A DNA stretch of 64,000 bases from Galeruca laticollis (GCA_963921935.1 OY998175.1:171651262-171715261), one strand, 5' to 3'; counted from the first letter of the stretch, positions 1 through 12,473 are shown. Numbers and translations are program-made. The notes: generated from the letters alone by a model not told the origin.

Positions 1-364
1 TTGTTCGATGAATGTTGAAGAAAATTTCAAACACAAATTCCACAATTGAACTGATCGTAGTTTTGTAACTGATTATTATTATAAAAAAAATTTAACTTTT
101 TTACCTCCCAGATACTTTACAAGTTCTTTTGTGGCTTCCAAATTACCAAATGAATCGAAATACTGAACGCTACCGTTGTTCTTTATTTATGCTACCCAAT
201 GTGTTCCACTGTTTTGGACGAGTCCAAGTTAACCACTGCACACTTTTGTTGTCGAGGAGCGGATTTAGGTAGAGAGTCTCGCATGAAAACACCTCGAAAA
301 TGTTTTAATTATATATAATTTTGCATAACGTGCAATATCAATGTCGTACAGTGGACGGGTAGCT

Positions 365-1208
365 TTATCGCGAGTTTTTTGACTTTTTCAAATACAATCC
401 AAATCCTCGACCTCCCAGCATACTTTTCAGATATAATCCATTTCCAACATGTTCCATAGTCTTATTTATGACGTATGTCTTCTTCCAATTTCTTCTGAAC
501 ATTTTTTGGCATCAATGACAGTCTTTGCGATTCCAGCTGCACTACCCGATAACGCTCCAAGCGCCGAAAGTCCAGCAAACAAAGGCATAAGAGGAAGGAA
601 ACCTCCAGATTTAGGTACAGGTATTACGCGAGGTACGTCAACTTGCTTCGGTCCGCCAAATTCGTGCTCTTAGGGCGTACATAGCAGTCTGTAATAGAGA
701 TGTTCCTTTTTTCATGGATTTTTCCACTTTCGCAACCAAATTTGGATGGAAGGAATGTCGTTTGCTTGAGCCCATCCCCAACTTTCGTTTAACCTTCATG
801 TCGCCCGTAACAAGTAATGCAGCACTCTTTTCACCAAAAGATGCGTCTTTTGATTTGACTCGAACCCAAGCTTTATCTTCCAACTCCTTATCTGCTTTGT
901 GACGTTCTTCAAGATATTTATTTTGCGAATAAGCAATATCGTGCTGTTTACAAGCGTTGTCTAAAGGATTAATACCAACGTCACCAGGTGCAAGTCGTTT
1001 TTGTAACTTTGTTCCTGCTGTAAATGGAGAGAGAGAGAGAGTATAAGTCTTTAACAGTTAACAAGTTATATTCATGTGATCACTTACGTCCACAATAATT
1101 GTAGGTAGGTAAATGAAGTTCGAATGGTAGTTTATTGATTAGAGAATTCAAAAGACCTTTTTCCTCAAACACTAACATTAAGACTGATCTGAGGCGATGT
1201 GATGACAT

Positions 1209-1252
<44 letters not shown>

Positions 1253-1289
1253 GTATAGTCAGTTTTAAATAATATATCGATAATTTCAA
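365..1289 (-). pseudogene. Phospholipase A2-like (VP1-like) viral-type protein, broken
   Basis: On the minus strand an exon ending at 1088 (GT donor) joins in frame to one beginning at 1017, after a CT-rich tract and AG. The junction creates a CGPGTK glycine loop, followed by PLDNAC and HDIAYS, the calcium loop and His-Asp dyad of the PLA2-like domain found in parvovirus VP1 and in many viral-like elements integrated in arthropod genomes. After it comes a Gly/Ala-rich hydrophobic stretch (about 590-510) and two GLYLK motifs just before the stop at 365-367. I see at least three frameshifts (near 650, 505 and 475), so it is not expressed as one protein. A TA microsatellite lies inside the first exon region (1210-1249). 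Whether the parent was a parvovirus-like virus, an adintovirus/Polinton or another element cannot be settled here. Confidence 0.7.
1210..1249. repeat. (AT)n microsatellite
   Basis: About 20 uninterrupted AT dinucleotides. Its translation appears as artefactual YIYIYI repeats in two frames. Confidence 0.97.
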
Positions 1290-1925
1290 CGAATATATGA
1301 ACGTTAAAATCGTATAAACATTTCATACATGTAACATAGACTGTGAATTCCACATTTAGTGTCGCGTGGAACTTTATGAGAGCATAAGTTTCTCCTATGC
1401 GCCGACGCAATAGTTTTCATGCTCCATAGTATTCAGTGCGCATGACTGTATAGAATGCAGGAGTGGTATCAGGAAATTTGGTGTAAAAATAATTCTAAAT
1501 TTTGATCTTAACAGTTTATTAAAATATTTTCTTTAAAGTGTTGGTATTTTTATTTTTATTCAATCTCCATAATAGATTTATCAAAATTTGCTTACTTCAT
1601 TCATTCTGTGTAATAATATTCTGAATCATTAAACTCAGAGGTGTATATTCATGAAAGATTTAATTTCTGAATATAGCGAACCATAAAATTTAAGAATTAA
1701 ATATTCAAGATTAAAATACATTTATTTATGTCCGTCCTGAACCCAAAGGGAGGAGTCTGCATGCCACCGACTCTATATTAAAATAAAAGCAACATTAACA
1801 TATCATAATTCAGAGCTAGCCGAAGGTAAGTCAACAAAAACAAGACAACGACTTTTTAATAATAATAAAAGAATAAAAACAATAATAATATATAATAACA
1901 TAAATTATTTCACCAAATGTAATTA

Positions 1926-1930
<5 letters not shown>

Positions 1931-1981
<51 letters not shown>
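1931..1981. repeat. (TA)n microsatellite
   Basis: About 25 TA dinucleotides between the PLA2-like remnant and the small membrane-protein ORF. Confidence 0.97.
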
Positions 1982-1984
<3 letters not shown>

Positions 1985-2127
1985 TAGACCGATTTGCGAA
2001 AAACATTGAGAAACATATAGAAATATAGACATATCAATATACATAGATTATACACATAAATCATATGAATTTCAGAGAGAGAAAAAAAATGATTCGGGAA
2101 CTAAACACATGAGTACTTACAGTTTTC

Positions 2128-2364
2128 TCACACTCTTAAAGTAGAAACAGGTGCCTTCAAGCTTCTTGTGATGTCCCTTCTCAACTGTTTGCTATGGGTC
2201 TTCCAAGCGGACCATACCGTTCTCAGAATCAAAATGATAGTTATAATGTAAACCAATATTATCAACTGAGTCAATTGCGTCATGTTGTATTCATCCTGAA
2301 CTATAAAATTGTTGTTGACTGCTCCGTTGTCTTGGACTTCTTGTTTAGTTGATTTTCCTCCCAT
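2128..2364 (-). CDS. Small N-myristoylated-type single-pass membrane protein
   Basis: An uninterrupted 78-residue frame. It begins MGGKSTK, which fits the MGxxxS/T N-myristoylation pattern. Residues about 33-50 form a leucine/isoleucine-rich transmembrane helix, followed by a basic tail (K-KLRRDITR-type composition). It lies upstream of the PLA2-like remnant on the same strand, and small proteins of this layout accompany PLA2-like proteins in insect viral-like elements as I remember them; that association is recollection, not a search. No start-site or promoter evidence was seen. It could be a chance ORF, but the combined myristoylation site, helix and basic tail are unlikely by chance. Confidence 0.5.
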   Translation of the reverse strand: MGGKSTKQEVQDNGAVNNNFIVQDEYNMTQLTQLIILVYIITIILILRTVWSAWKTHSKQLRRDITRSLKAPVSTLRV

Positions 2365-3243
2365 TTTCGTTAGCCAATTACCGCAATTGAATTATAGAAC
2401 CAATACAAAAACTACTAAATACAAAATTCCGCACAATTATTTTCCTAATATAACATCTGCATCAGGAACCATCAGCCTGTTTTTAGCAGGCAGGATCGCC
2501 ATGTGATGTGGAGAATGTGCCCTGAAATGCTGACACAAATTCCCCACAAGATTAGGTTCGTGTCACTACCATTTAGCCTCGTAGCAGGAACGGAATCAAT
2601 AAAATGTTTTCATACAAAATCATTGGTTGGTTTTATTATGACTAAAACTGGTACTTACATAGAGCGGTATACGTTACACTTACGAACACTTAACTACATA
2701 ATTATTCGGGCCTTTAAATTCTACATACGAGCAACACTAACCTACGTCTACTATTTTAATTACTGCATTCCTATATTAAGGTATTCTATGACGATCAAGG
2801 TGCCGCGATCTCTGCCAAGGTGAATTTCATGGTTAAACCTTAGAGTAATAATAAACATAGAGAGGGCTAGTCATTCTAATTCTAAAAGCCAGTAGTGAAA
2901 TAATGAATGAATTACAAAAAGTGGGGATAGTATTGTAGTTACACGGCCTTGGTAATTTCGGCTATTTTTCTGACAAACTTGGCACCGACGATCCATGATA
3001 ATCCAAAAACATTAAATTAATTAACTTAAAAGTCTATTTTGTCACTAAACGCTTTGAAAAACACATCAAAACGAAAGAATTAAATGTTTACTCTCTAGTC
3101 GTAATGGCGCTCGTATAAACGCTGGTATAAACAAACCACGTTTGACATTATTTACTACAATACTACGACCTATTCGAAATTTTGCATCTCTCTTTATATG
3201 GTAATTAAACAAGGACAAAACTACTAAATAGATTACTATTGAC

Positions 3244-3261
3244 CACGAACCTAAGTTCGTG
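3244..3261. other. 18-bp palindromic insertion with 8-bp duplication (scar a)
   Basis: Arms CACGAAC/GTTCGTG with loop CTAA. The target CTATTGAC is duplicated perfectly at 3236-3243 and 3262-3269. The paralogous element copy has a single CTATTGAC at 9144-9151, that is, an empty site. Confidence 0.9.
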
Positions 3262-3279
3262 CTATTGACACATTAAACA

Positions 3280-3295
3280 CAGAGACTTATCTCTG
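3280..3295. other. 16-bp palindromic insertion with 8-bp duplication (scar b)
   Basis: Arms CAGAGA/TCTCTG with loop CTTA. ATTAAACA is duplicated at 3272-3279 and 3296-3303; the empty site in the paralogue is 9154-9161. Only 10 bp separate its left duplication from that of scar a. Confidence 0.9.
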
Positions 3296-4734
3296 ATTAA
3301 ACAGGTACTGAAATTTTGAGCAATGTTGCCTCTTTTAGTTAGAACCATAAAGGTATCTAAGGATACAACAAATACTTGTTTAAAATTTATATAAGAATAT
3401 GCCTTTATTAAATAAAATTCAAGTATTGTTAATTAATTTTAAAAATAGCGACTCAAATGCATAAATTAGTACCTATGACTTTTTTTATTTGCATAACTTT
3501 TTAACAAATGTTTACTTAAACTTCTAATTTTATTTTTCCTGCAACTAAAGAGACTTTGTAAATATGGCAAAGCAGTCGAAGTGTCCGCAAGTGAGCTTAG
3601 AATGTGACTAAATGTTTGGGACAAGAAAAGATCAAAACAAACATATCTATTTTATTTGTTAATCTGAGGGTTAAACGCTGTGTTTACATAAACTATTATT
3701 TCATTTGTGTATACTCTTGTTATCGCGCGCTGTGTATATATGCTTGCAATAACTTTTAATTTAAAATTTTAATTGTTTTACGACCTTCATATGTTTCAAA
3801 TTCTATAATGTCTAAAATTAATTATATAGGGATTCACTACATTGTGATTTATTGACAATTGAACAAAAGCATTCACAACCTGCTGACAAGTTCAAAAAAG
3901 GGATGTTTGGAATAAAGAGAATGTTTAATACTTTCTCGCACGTGTCAGTAGATTTAACGAACGTAAATGCCGATGATGCGAGAAGATTAACGAGCATAAA
4001 GCATTTCACTAATCTATGATTTCATTAATTTGATACGTTCTCGACAGCGATGGGCAAGGAGTCATGGCATAAGATCAACAATAATTTCGTATGTGTTTGA
4101 CCTTTGTGGTTTAAAAAAAATCAGTATGTGACATCTAGTTTGGAAAAACATCATATCATGATATATTCTGCTAATTTACTTAAATTTATCAATGTATTAA
4201 AAAAAATATTAGTTCTTTCGATTGCGATGAAATGAACAACGGTTTATTATACAACAAAAGAAGTAGTCGCTGTGCGCCTTATGTTGTGGCTGATTTTCTT
4301 CTAATGTTGAAAAAAAGGACAGGAGTAACGATACACATTTATTTCCGAGTGCTCAGAAAATGAACGCAGATTTGAATATATTATAAAACAGAACAAAATA
4401 ATTAATGTGACAACTTGTAATAAAAGGCAAAAAATAACAATTAACTATAAAGTACAGGAAACTCATGCAATGCGGTTTATTCGGACAAATGCTAGGGATT
4501 TCGATGAAAGAGGCGACAGATATAGAAAAAATGTTTTCGTACCCGATGACTCGATGCCTACTTTATTGTCATTTGGATAGCACTATTTTTAAAACCGAAA
4601 AATCGGCTATGATGAAAATTCTTCGAAATGACAGTGCTTTACCGACGATGAGGGGAGGTTATTTCGACAGTATTTATTAGTCTTGGTCGTTATATCGGTA
4701 ACCACGATATTTCACTGGTGAATGTAAAATCACT

Positions 4735-6853
4735 GGGCGCATTCAGCAGAGAGAGCAGTTGTCGCTACCGTTAGGGAGCGGTAGCGAAAATCTACTGGAC
4801 ACACTGATACATGATTTGACATTTGACAGTAAAGTGACACTTGTCAATTTGAGAGATTTGTTCAACGTTTATAAAGAGAAGGTTGTCTGGTAACTCTGAG
4901 CCAATGAGAATCAAGCAGAAAAAGCACGGGAGTGACATCAGCCTGGGTGCCACATTTGAATTTTATTATTGGGCCGAGTATTCGCTTGTTAAAATACCAC
5001 TTGTAACTAGAACACTGAAATAATATAAAACTACTTCTGATAGGTTTTGGTTTTAAAAAACAATATATTCTCAAACTAACACATATTTTTTGCAGCATTT
5101 GTTAATTTAAGTACATATATTCAAATGAAAAAAACTCAAATATACTATGTACATATTAATAACCGAATCTTTATCTCTATTTGTGTTGCTTTATACGTTT
5201 TTTTTTTGTTTTCAGAGAATAAAAGGTATTAGATTTTATTTGTATTGTAACATATTATTACAAATACAGTTCTTTATTATTAAAAACTATATAAATACAT
5301 ATATGTGTTATCTGATGTAAGAAATAAAACCAATAATTTGCACCACAACACTTTATTTACCGAAAATACGATCAATATTATTAATATACAAAAATAGCGA
5401 CTTGCTTATAACAAAACTGTTGAGAGAATATCCCACAAAATATCTTACGTCTAGGCGAAAACTTCAACATGTTAATGTTTAGCTTGTTTATCTTAACAGA
5501 AATGTTTATGAAATTATTATGATTTAGGTCCTAAAGAAATAGCTCATTTATGACACTTGAACAGTATCCACACTGATGGTGCATGAGTGACATCATCGCT
5601 GCAACGAATACTAGATAAAACAAATAATATACAATCTTATCTATCTACTTACTACTTTAAATGTAAGAAACCAATATTATTCTAACATATGTAACAAAAA
5701 TAGTACACAACATAGGCAAGCCTTTTTTCTCTTTCTTTCATAACTTAAGCTGGATACTTTAAAAGTTACTTATATTTGGTATTGAAAGAAACTAATTTTA
5801 CCTTAAAAACCTATATACAAAAAAGTTTATTAACATTAAAAGGTAAAAAATAAGTGATATATGACAATCACTAAATTCATTTGACAATTTTTTCATTTTT
5901 TTTATCAATTTATTCCCTTTTTCTTTTGATACGGGAGATTTTCTCTTTTTTTGTTTTTCTTCAGCTTCTTTTAAATTTAAAAATTTTATTCTGACAAATA
6001 TTCTTTGTCGACTAAATGACTTAACGAGCTCTTTTGGGATATCTACTAATTATAAAATAACTCCAACACAACAGTAGCAAAGAATATACAACGATAATAT
6101 TCTGTGACGATAGTTCCAGTTGCATTCACAACAATACAGATGAGTCTACTTATTTTGTCTGTACTCTATAATACACAAAATACAAAAAGAACAACAATAA
6201 ATACTAATAAACGAACAAGAACCCGATATAAACAATAATATGCACTCCTACTTCTATAAATTCATACAGCCTTGTTAAAGCTGGCACCCACAGTGACGTA
6301 ACAATCCCCTCTTCCGTCTGCCCCGCCGAGTAGTTATCAGGCAACCTTCTCTCTTCTATAAACGTTGAGATTTGTTATTTGTTGGGTTAATTATTTCGAA
6401 AACAGTAAAATATGGATAATTTCTATGCATTTTTAGTTTTTGTTGTTAGAAATAATTTTAAATATCGTAACAAGTAGGTTGTTGTTTATTAGTAACTAAA
6501 AAAATAGAACTGTAAATTCAAAAAAAAATTATGTCATGTAATGTTAGCTGCAAATTTTTCTTAAAATAAATTACACATTTCAACCGGGATAATTACTTTA
6601 AAAACTGAAAACCTAACATTTGTTCCATCTATATTATAATATTGGTTATTAAATTCATAAGATCTGTTCTCTCCATATTTGATACAAATAAATGACAAAT
6701 GACTCGCCGTTCACAACACGTTGTAAATAGTGAGCGTAGTTTTTTTCCGCTACCAAAAATGGCGACCGCTCCGCAACATGTTGGGAGGGAGCGCTTGCGC
6801 CAGCAGAAAAATCATAAACAGTTGTATAACTGTTGTCTCTGCTGAATGCACCC
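4735..6853. mobile_element. Fold-back type element with long imperfect inverted arms
   Basis: The left end GGGCGCATTCAGCAGAG is the inverted match of the right end CTCTGCTGAATGCACCC (6837-6853). A second inverted match joins 4850-4905 to 6335-6390 (AACGTTTATA, GAAGGTTG). The flanking ACT at 4732-4734 and 6854-6856 may be a 3-bp target duplication. No coding region is convincing; the interior (about 5100-6270) is plain AT-rich sequence. Confidence 0.5.
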
Positions 6854-7009
6854 ACTAACGCTACCGTTGATTCATTTCTCGCAGATGCGGTGATCGGTGA
6901 TTCGGTTTCAACCGAATACTGCAATATCGGCATCATCGATCATCGACTCTAGCATTGGAAGACCGCGCCGATCGAAAATCGATATAAAATATCATTATTT
7001 ACAAATATT

Positions 7010-7060
7010 AGGTGAAAGAAAAACGGTGATTTAAGCCGATATGATATTATACGTATTTGG
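7010..7060 (+). repeat. Dispersed repeat shared with 63.1 kb
   Basis: The stretch around AAAAACGGTGATTTAAGCCG (7019-7038) recurs at 63099-63118 with one substitution; flanking sequence matches more loosely. At 63 kb it sits beside a hammerhead-like motif, so both may be Penelope-type terminal fragments. Confidence 0.55.
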
Positions 7061-7660
7061 AATATAGACATTTGTTTTTACGGAATGAGAAGGCGGCAAT
7101 TGGTATAGATAATATAAGTATATTAATGATACAAACATGCCGCCCGATCCGATACGGATAAGGGCAAACGTGCCGCTTTTTTTGTTCCTCTCGAAGAGAA
7201 ATATTAAAATAAATTTGGTGAACACCTAACAGCCATAAGATAAAATAAATGTTTTTATTTTTTTTTTGTTAATATCTGCTTCTTATGCTGTAAATAAAGG
7301 GAGCCTGTATTTTTGCAAGAATTTTAGTGACTAGGTAACGGCCAGAAATTGTAAACGTTATTAGGAGAATTGTAAATTGTATTCTTTGTTTGTAAATCAA
7401 TTCAAGAAATCTACTATCGTGTTACAATATGAATGAATTGATAATTAAATGGCATGTCTTAAACTAATATGTCATTTTAACAAAACAATGGGATAAGGGT
7501 CAAAAAAGAAGTTTTCGGGATCATCCTGTCCAATTTTATTAAAAAAAAATTAAATATGACATATATTTAAATAAAAAGTTATAAAATCATTTAACCAAGT
7601 TATTATAGAGATAAAAAAATCCACAGTCAAGTATTTTTCTTTTATTTTCAGTTTAGAACA

Positions 7661-7786
7661 TGTCTAAAAAAGCGAAAACCAGTGAAATCTGGAAATTTTT
7701 TACGCCTGTTGAGGGTTACAATTATTATGCAACATGTAATATGTACAAGAAAAAATGTTACTTTTTAAAAGTAATAAATAAACCCT
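7661..7786 (+). pseudogene. BED zinc-finger exon fragment (hAT-type)
   Basis: After a pyrimidine-rich AG acceptor (about 7651) the frame from ATG 7660 reads SEIWKFFTPVEG and YYATCN-KKK, the opening of a BED finger as found in ZBED/hAT transposases. The second cysteine of the CxxC pair is already lost (CNMY), and no downstream zinc ligands or transposase follow. It is a fossil of one exon. Confidence 0.5.
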
Positions 7787-8159
7787 AAAAATTGATATAT
7801 TTTTTATAGATAATATGGTAACATGTTCATTTGAAATTCTCAATTTAGAATTAAATATTAAACTAGTTGCAATTTTTATGTTACACCTTTTATATTAATC
7901 TTTCTTCGTTAAGAGTTGATCTCCATTCCGTATTATTGCTAATTGTCAATCAGGATAATATTTATTGTTTTAAAATAAGGTGCATAAATAATATATTCGT
8001 ACGAGTCGCCAGTCACCGCGCGCTGGTCTTTTATTTTGATTTGTCTTTGCTATTTATACTAAGTCACTGCGGTGATTCAAATCACCGTTTAAAATCATGG
8101 TGATTTAGAAATCACTGTTGCCGTTTTACCGGTTACCGGAAAATCACCATATTTCCCAA

Positions 8160-8757
8160 CACTAGTATTTATGACTATATACGTTATCTTGGTCCAGAAC
8201 AAGCTAGGACACATAATTTTGCCAAAGAACTTAGGAATGACAAGTTTAAAGAAGCTCTTGTCCTTTTCCTAGTTTCACACTGACAAAGTAATGATGTATC
8301 CCCTTTTATAGGAAATGAAACTATTGTATTAAATTATACAGATTGTTACTCGTACAGCGTCATTAATGATAATATCGTTCGAACGGTGAATCTCGATTTT
8401 TTTGTCTTTCCCATGAAGAGGCTTACACAAAAATTGTATATCATGCGTCTAAAATAAGTTCAGATTGTAATGTTGTGTGGTGAAGTGCTCTGATACAGAT
8501 ATTGTCGTAATTATGTTAGGTAATTTGCACAAAATAACTGAGAAAAATTATATTGAATGTGGTCTCCAATAGTTATCATGTTATAGATGCGCTTCATACA
8601 CTTTTAGGTTTAGATCTATGCAAAGAATTGTCGGGATTTTATGCGCAGACAGGTTGCGACTATAATCCTGCATTTTTTATGAAAGGCAAACGGCGTCCAT
8701 TTAAACGAAACATTTTCAAAAATAGAATCATTCGTTTGCAGTATGTATGGATTTGAG
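8160..8757 (+). pseudogene. Nuclease-like transposon protein remnant (CDYNPAFF family)
   Basis: Broken plus-strand frames preserve SIYDYIRYLG, a degraded SDTDIVV acidic motif, and SGFYAQTGCDYNPAFF-KGK near 8626-8695. This Cys-Asp-rich pattern with DLCK just upstream occurs in a large arthropod/cnidarian family of PIN- or flap-nuclease-like proteins associated with mobile DNA. Stops and shifts occur throughout. Family recognition is from memory of the motif and needs a profile search. Confidence 0.45.
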
Positions 8758-8781
8758 TCAATTAAAAAAATCGATAACGTC

Positions 8782-9504
8782 CTTATAGTAATAATAGACA
8801 TAGAGAGGGCTATTCATTCCTAAATACGTTTATTTTGCGGCCAACAATTCTAAACGCCACTAGTAAAATAATGAATGATTTACAAAAAGTGGGGATGGTA
8901 TTGTAGATACATGGCCTTGGCACCGACGAACTATGATAATCCAAAAACATTAAATGAATTAACTATAAAAGTTTATTTTGTCACTTAAAGTCTTTAAAAA
9001 CACATCAAAACGAAAGAACTAAATTTGACATTATTTACTAAAATACTACGGCGTATTTAAAATGATCGTCGATCATACTCTGACGATATTTGCACCTATC
9101 TTTATATAGTAATTAAACAAGGACAAAACTACTAAATAGATTACTATTGACACATTAAACAGGTACTGAAATTTTGAGCAATGTTGCCTCTTTTAGTTAT
9201 AACCATGAAAGTATCTGAGGATACAACAAATACTTGTTTAAAATTTATTTAAGAATATGCCTTTATTAAACAAAATTCAAGTATTATTAATTAATTTTAA
9301 AAGCAGCGACTCAAATGCATAAATTAGTATGACTTTTTCTTATTTGCATAACTTTTTAACAAATTTTTAATTAAACTTCTAATTTCTTTTTTCCCGCAAC
9401 TAAAGAGGATTTGTAAATGTCCGCAAGTGAGCTTAGAATGTGACTCAATGTTTGAGGCAGTAAAAAGTCAAAACAAACATATCTATTTTATTTGTTAATC
9501 TGAG
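8782..9504. mobile_element. Non-autonomous TIR element, family A copy 2
   Basis: A 723-bp paralogue of 2839-3668 with the same termini (CTTATAGTAA, TTAATCTGAG). Its own target duplication is RTAACGTC (8774-8781 and 9505-9512, 7 of 8 matching). It keeps the uninterrupted sites 9144-9151 and 9154-9161, proving that scars a and b were gained by copy 1. Confidence 0.8.
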
Positions 9505-9512
9505 GTAACGTC

Positions 9513-10200
9513 CGATTTCAAAACTTCCTTCGTAATTATATAATAAAAAATGAAGCCGAAGCTTTCTCAAAAAAAAACTCCGACTCTTCCTGCTTGCCAC
9601 TTTGCTGCACCGAGCTTCAACAAATAAGAAGAGCACACTTGTGGAATAACGTTACATTAACGGATCCAATTCGATCCAGAAACTTAAGGCTCGACTTTAA
9701 TTGAAAATAAATACGACTTCCTGTGGTTTGAAGGCCCACAGTTTCCGCCATCGGTGAAAGATATTATTTTTTGGATAATAACTATTCGGAAGGTAATTTT
9801 CAATTCGCGACTCTTACCAGCATAAATGATTTATTTCATCTACGTAACTTCCTACAATCCTGCATTTGAAGAGAATGTGCAAGATACTGAATACGAAACC
9901 GATTGATCATTTCAAAATTTAAGAAGTGCTCTAATACATATAAGGTGTGAAAATGCGTCGGGCGTCAAAAGAGGTTCTTGCACTTTACCACCGAATTTCT
10001 CGTGATCCCTTCCACTTTGGCTTCGGACAATTTACACGCACTTTATTCTATACACAAAAGATACAAATTGTCTAGCTTCGACTTAATCTTTTTACTATTT
10101 TTCCCTGCTTTTCTCATGTTCCTCGATACCAATGCAAATTTTCAAACTTGCCCGCCGACAATTTTTTAGTCGGAAAATTTACATGTTTGATAGCCCGCTC
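9513..10200. other. No feature recognised
   Basis: About 690 bp with short broken frames on both strands; I see no gene, repeat or terminal structure. Confidence 0.4.
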
Positions 10201-10308
10201 ACGTGTATTACTAGCTTCCAGTGCGCCTTCTGACGGTCAGGCTTTCGTTTTGCCGGCAACAATTGAACCATTACCAGGTAAAATATTGCTTGTACTGTAG
10301 ATTGTAGA

Positions 10309-11520
10309 TTACAAAGGGGTCGATTGGCCTATAGCTGGCTTTTCCACACTGCGACCTGAAAAGATCTTCTGTGTATACCCTCCATCTATTTTTTTGTCCC
10401 AGAGATCAAGGCTTCTAAGGAAGCCTATTATCCGATTGGGAGCTATTTTTGTTACCTGGTCAGGTCTCAAGAACAACCGTTCCAGGTACCTATGGCGTTG
10501 GCGAATAAGTACACCGCAATGGCATAATATATGTTCAGCCGTTTCATCTGCACTGTCGCAGAATCTACATGTTCCTCTGTCCACTTTTCCCATCTTGCAA
10601 AGGTGATATCTGAGTGGGCAATGTCCCGTAAGGAGTCCTGTGATCGCTCTGAGATCAGACTTCTGAAGCTCTAAGAGCGATTTAGCATAGCGAGCAGAAG
10701 GTTGTAGCAACACTTTTGCTTGTCTTTGGCCTGGAACATTTTTACAGTAGGCTGCACTAAGTTCTTTTTCCCATTTCCGGACTTCTTCCACAATGTGGCT
10801 TTTAGTAATGCCACAAAACGGTTCGGGTCCGATGAAAGGAGTGCTAGCTCCTTCCTTTGCAAGACCATCGGCAGTCTCATTCCCAGCAATTCCCTTGTGT
10901 CCGGGCACCCATAACAAAGATAGTTTGTTATGTCTAGCTTAGTAGTAGCTTAAGAGATTGTTTGCAGCTCCAGACTGTTTTGGACTCATAAGTTATAGAC
11001 CTTAGAGCTTTCAAAGCAGCCTGGCCGTCGGAGGCAATAAATATTCTGGCTGCGTTGAGGCGCTTTTTGAGGCACTCTTGAGCACAGAAGTCTATCGCTA
11101 TAGTATTTCCGCTTGGAATATTGTGGGAGTGTTACCTAGGGCTACTGATAACCTAAGATTAGGTCCTGTAGCCACTATTCCTACTCCTTCGTTTGTTTTT
11201 GACCCATCAGTATAAAATGTGAGGGCACCCCTAGTTATTTCTGAGATTTCGTTCTGTGTTAACTCACGATCGTTGATAATAACATCTAGAGTAACTTCGA
11301 AATCTTGTTTAGCAGGCATTATATCCCTAGGCATCATCATAGATTGGGTTGATCCAACCCTTAGTATCTCGAGATGTCCTGTCAAATCACCGGGTTTTAG
11401 AGATTAAGCCTGTGTTAACCTATAGGCATTTTGCAGAGCAATCCTCCTTACATGTAAATGTAATGGAGGGAGATCTAGCATTACCTCCAAGGCCGCGCCA
11501 GGGCTTGCTTGTACTGAGGC
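10309..11520 (-). pseudogene. 3' end of a non-LTR retrotransposon ORF2: RNase H and tail
   Basis: The minus-strand frames give a post-RT segment (LDLPPLHLHV, near 11490-11460), the RNase H opening TFYTDGSK (about 11230) and, in the 202-residue frame 10917-10309, LWVPGHKGIAGNETAD, the last RNase H motif. A Cys/His tail CRFCDSADETAEHILCHC follows, typical of RNase H-bearing elements of the R1/I/LOA-like groups. At least two frame breaks (near 11100 and 10930) and loss of the endonuclease and RT show a dead 3' fragment. Confidence 0.85.
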
Positions 11521-11579
11521 ATGTTGCTCTCCATGTAGCCAGCTCTCCGTTTATAAAAGGGAAAATTCTAATGAAATAA

Positions 11580-12110
11580 TAGAAACTGATTCAACAAAGT
11601 CTAGACAAAATATTAAAAATGTTTCTTTTTTAATAAACATATATGTGCAAGACAATATTTTCAAGATATGGGTCTTTATTTCTAGTTGCTTCCAAACTTA
11701 ATGAATTATCGTTCTTGTCACTATTAGTAAAAAGATCACATATTATAACTTTGATGCTTAACGATTTTAAGCAATGGCAAACATTTAATTAAATAACCAT
11801 TACTAAAAAATATGTCTCTCTATAGGCAAAGGGGAATATACAAATTTATTCTATTAAGAATCCTTTGAAGGTAAAAACAAAACAAAGAATTAATCTTTAT
11901 TCCAAAAAAATCAAAAAATTGTTGGATCAGGAAACAATTAGTAAAGCAAGCGATAGAGGTATATCAAAAACATGAAAAGACACTGTTTCAAAAAATGTTT
12001 CTAAAATTATTTCTAAGCATAAACTACAATTTTGGAAAAACCTTCATATGAATGACATTATTAAAACTATTTTGTTTCGGGCTTAACAATCTTTTTAAAA
12101 ACTAAAAAAT
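11580..12110. other. No feature recognised
   Basis: AT-rich sequence with short broken frames only. Confidence 0.4.
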
Positions 12111-12114
12111 ATTA

Positions 12115-12330
12115 TTTCCAAGTTTTATAATTTCAGTGCGAATATGTTCCTTTCGATATCGAGCTCTGTGTGTGTGTTGTAAGTTAGACTAAGTGATAGT
12201 TTATAATTATATTCAATTAAAATACCAAGTTAGTCCATTAAAATGGACGTAGATTGTGGGGGCGAGCCCCCAGACTTCGACAATCCAAGCAGGGTAATAC
12301 CTCCGCAACCCAGCAATTACGGGTGGGCGA
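12115..12330 (+). pseudogene. 5' end of a non-LTR ORF1 (gag-like start)
   Basis: ATG at 12243 opens MDVDCGGEPPDFDNPSR and a proline-rich run, then the frame ends. This matches the composition of Jockey-type ORF1 N-termini. The rest of an ORF1 appears on the same strand at 13.5-14.08 kb; the gap holds a MITE, so both may be one interrupted copy. Confidence 0.45.
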
Positions 12331-12473
12331 TTATCAAAAAATATAATCGATTATTTTCGATAATCGACATATCAATATTATATATAATTGATTTTTATCT
12401 TATATTCGATTGTTATTAATTTTTCGATTATTACGAAATATCTAATCCAATTACATATATTACATTAATAAGA

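Larger units (their letters stand above)
2839..3668. mobile_element. Non-autonomous TIR element, family A copy 1
   Basis: An 830-bp element starting CTTAGAGTAA and ending TTAATCTGAG (imperfect inverted termini), flanked by a perfect 8-bp duplication GGTTAAAC at 2831-2838 and 3669-3676. It is about 85-90 percent similar by eye to 8782-9504 and has no coding capacity. An 8-bp duplication fits hAT or P superfamily. It contains two small palindromic insertions (3244, 3280) absent from copy 2. Confidence 0.8.

Noticed and set aside
4758..4784. Palindrome TCGCTACCG/CGGTAGCGA as another scar
   Set aside because: No flanking duplication; it is internal to the fold-back element terminus.
6655..6936. 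93-codon minus-strand ORF as a gene
   Set aside because: No recognisable motif and it overlaps the terminus of the fold-back element.
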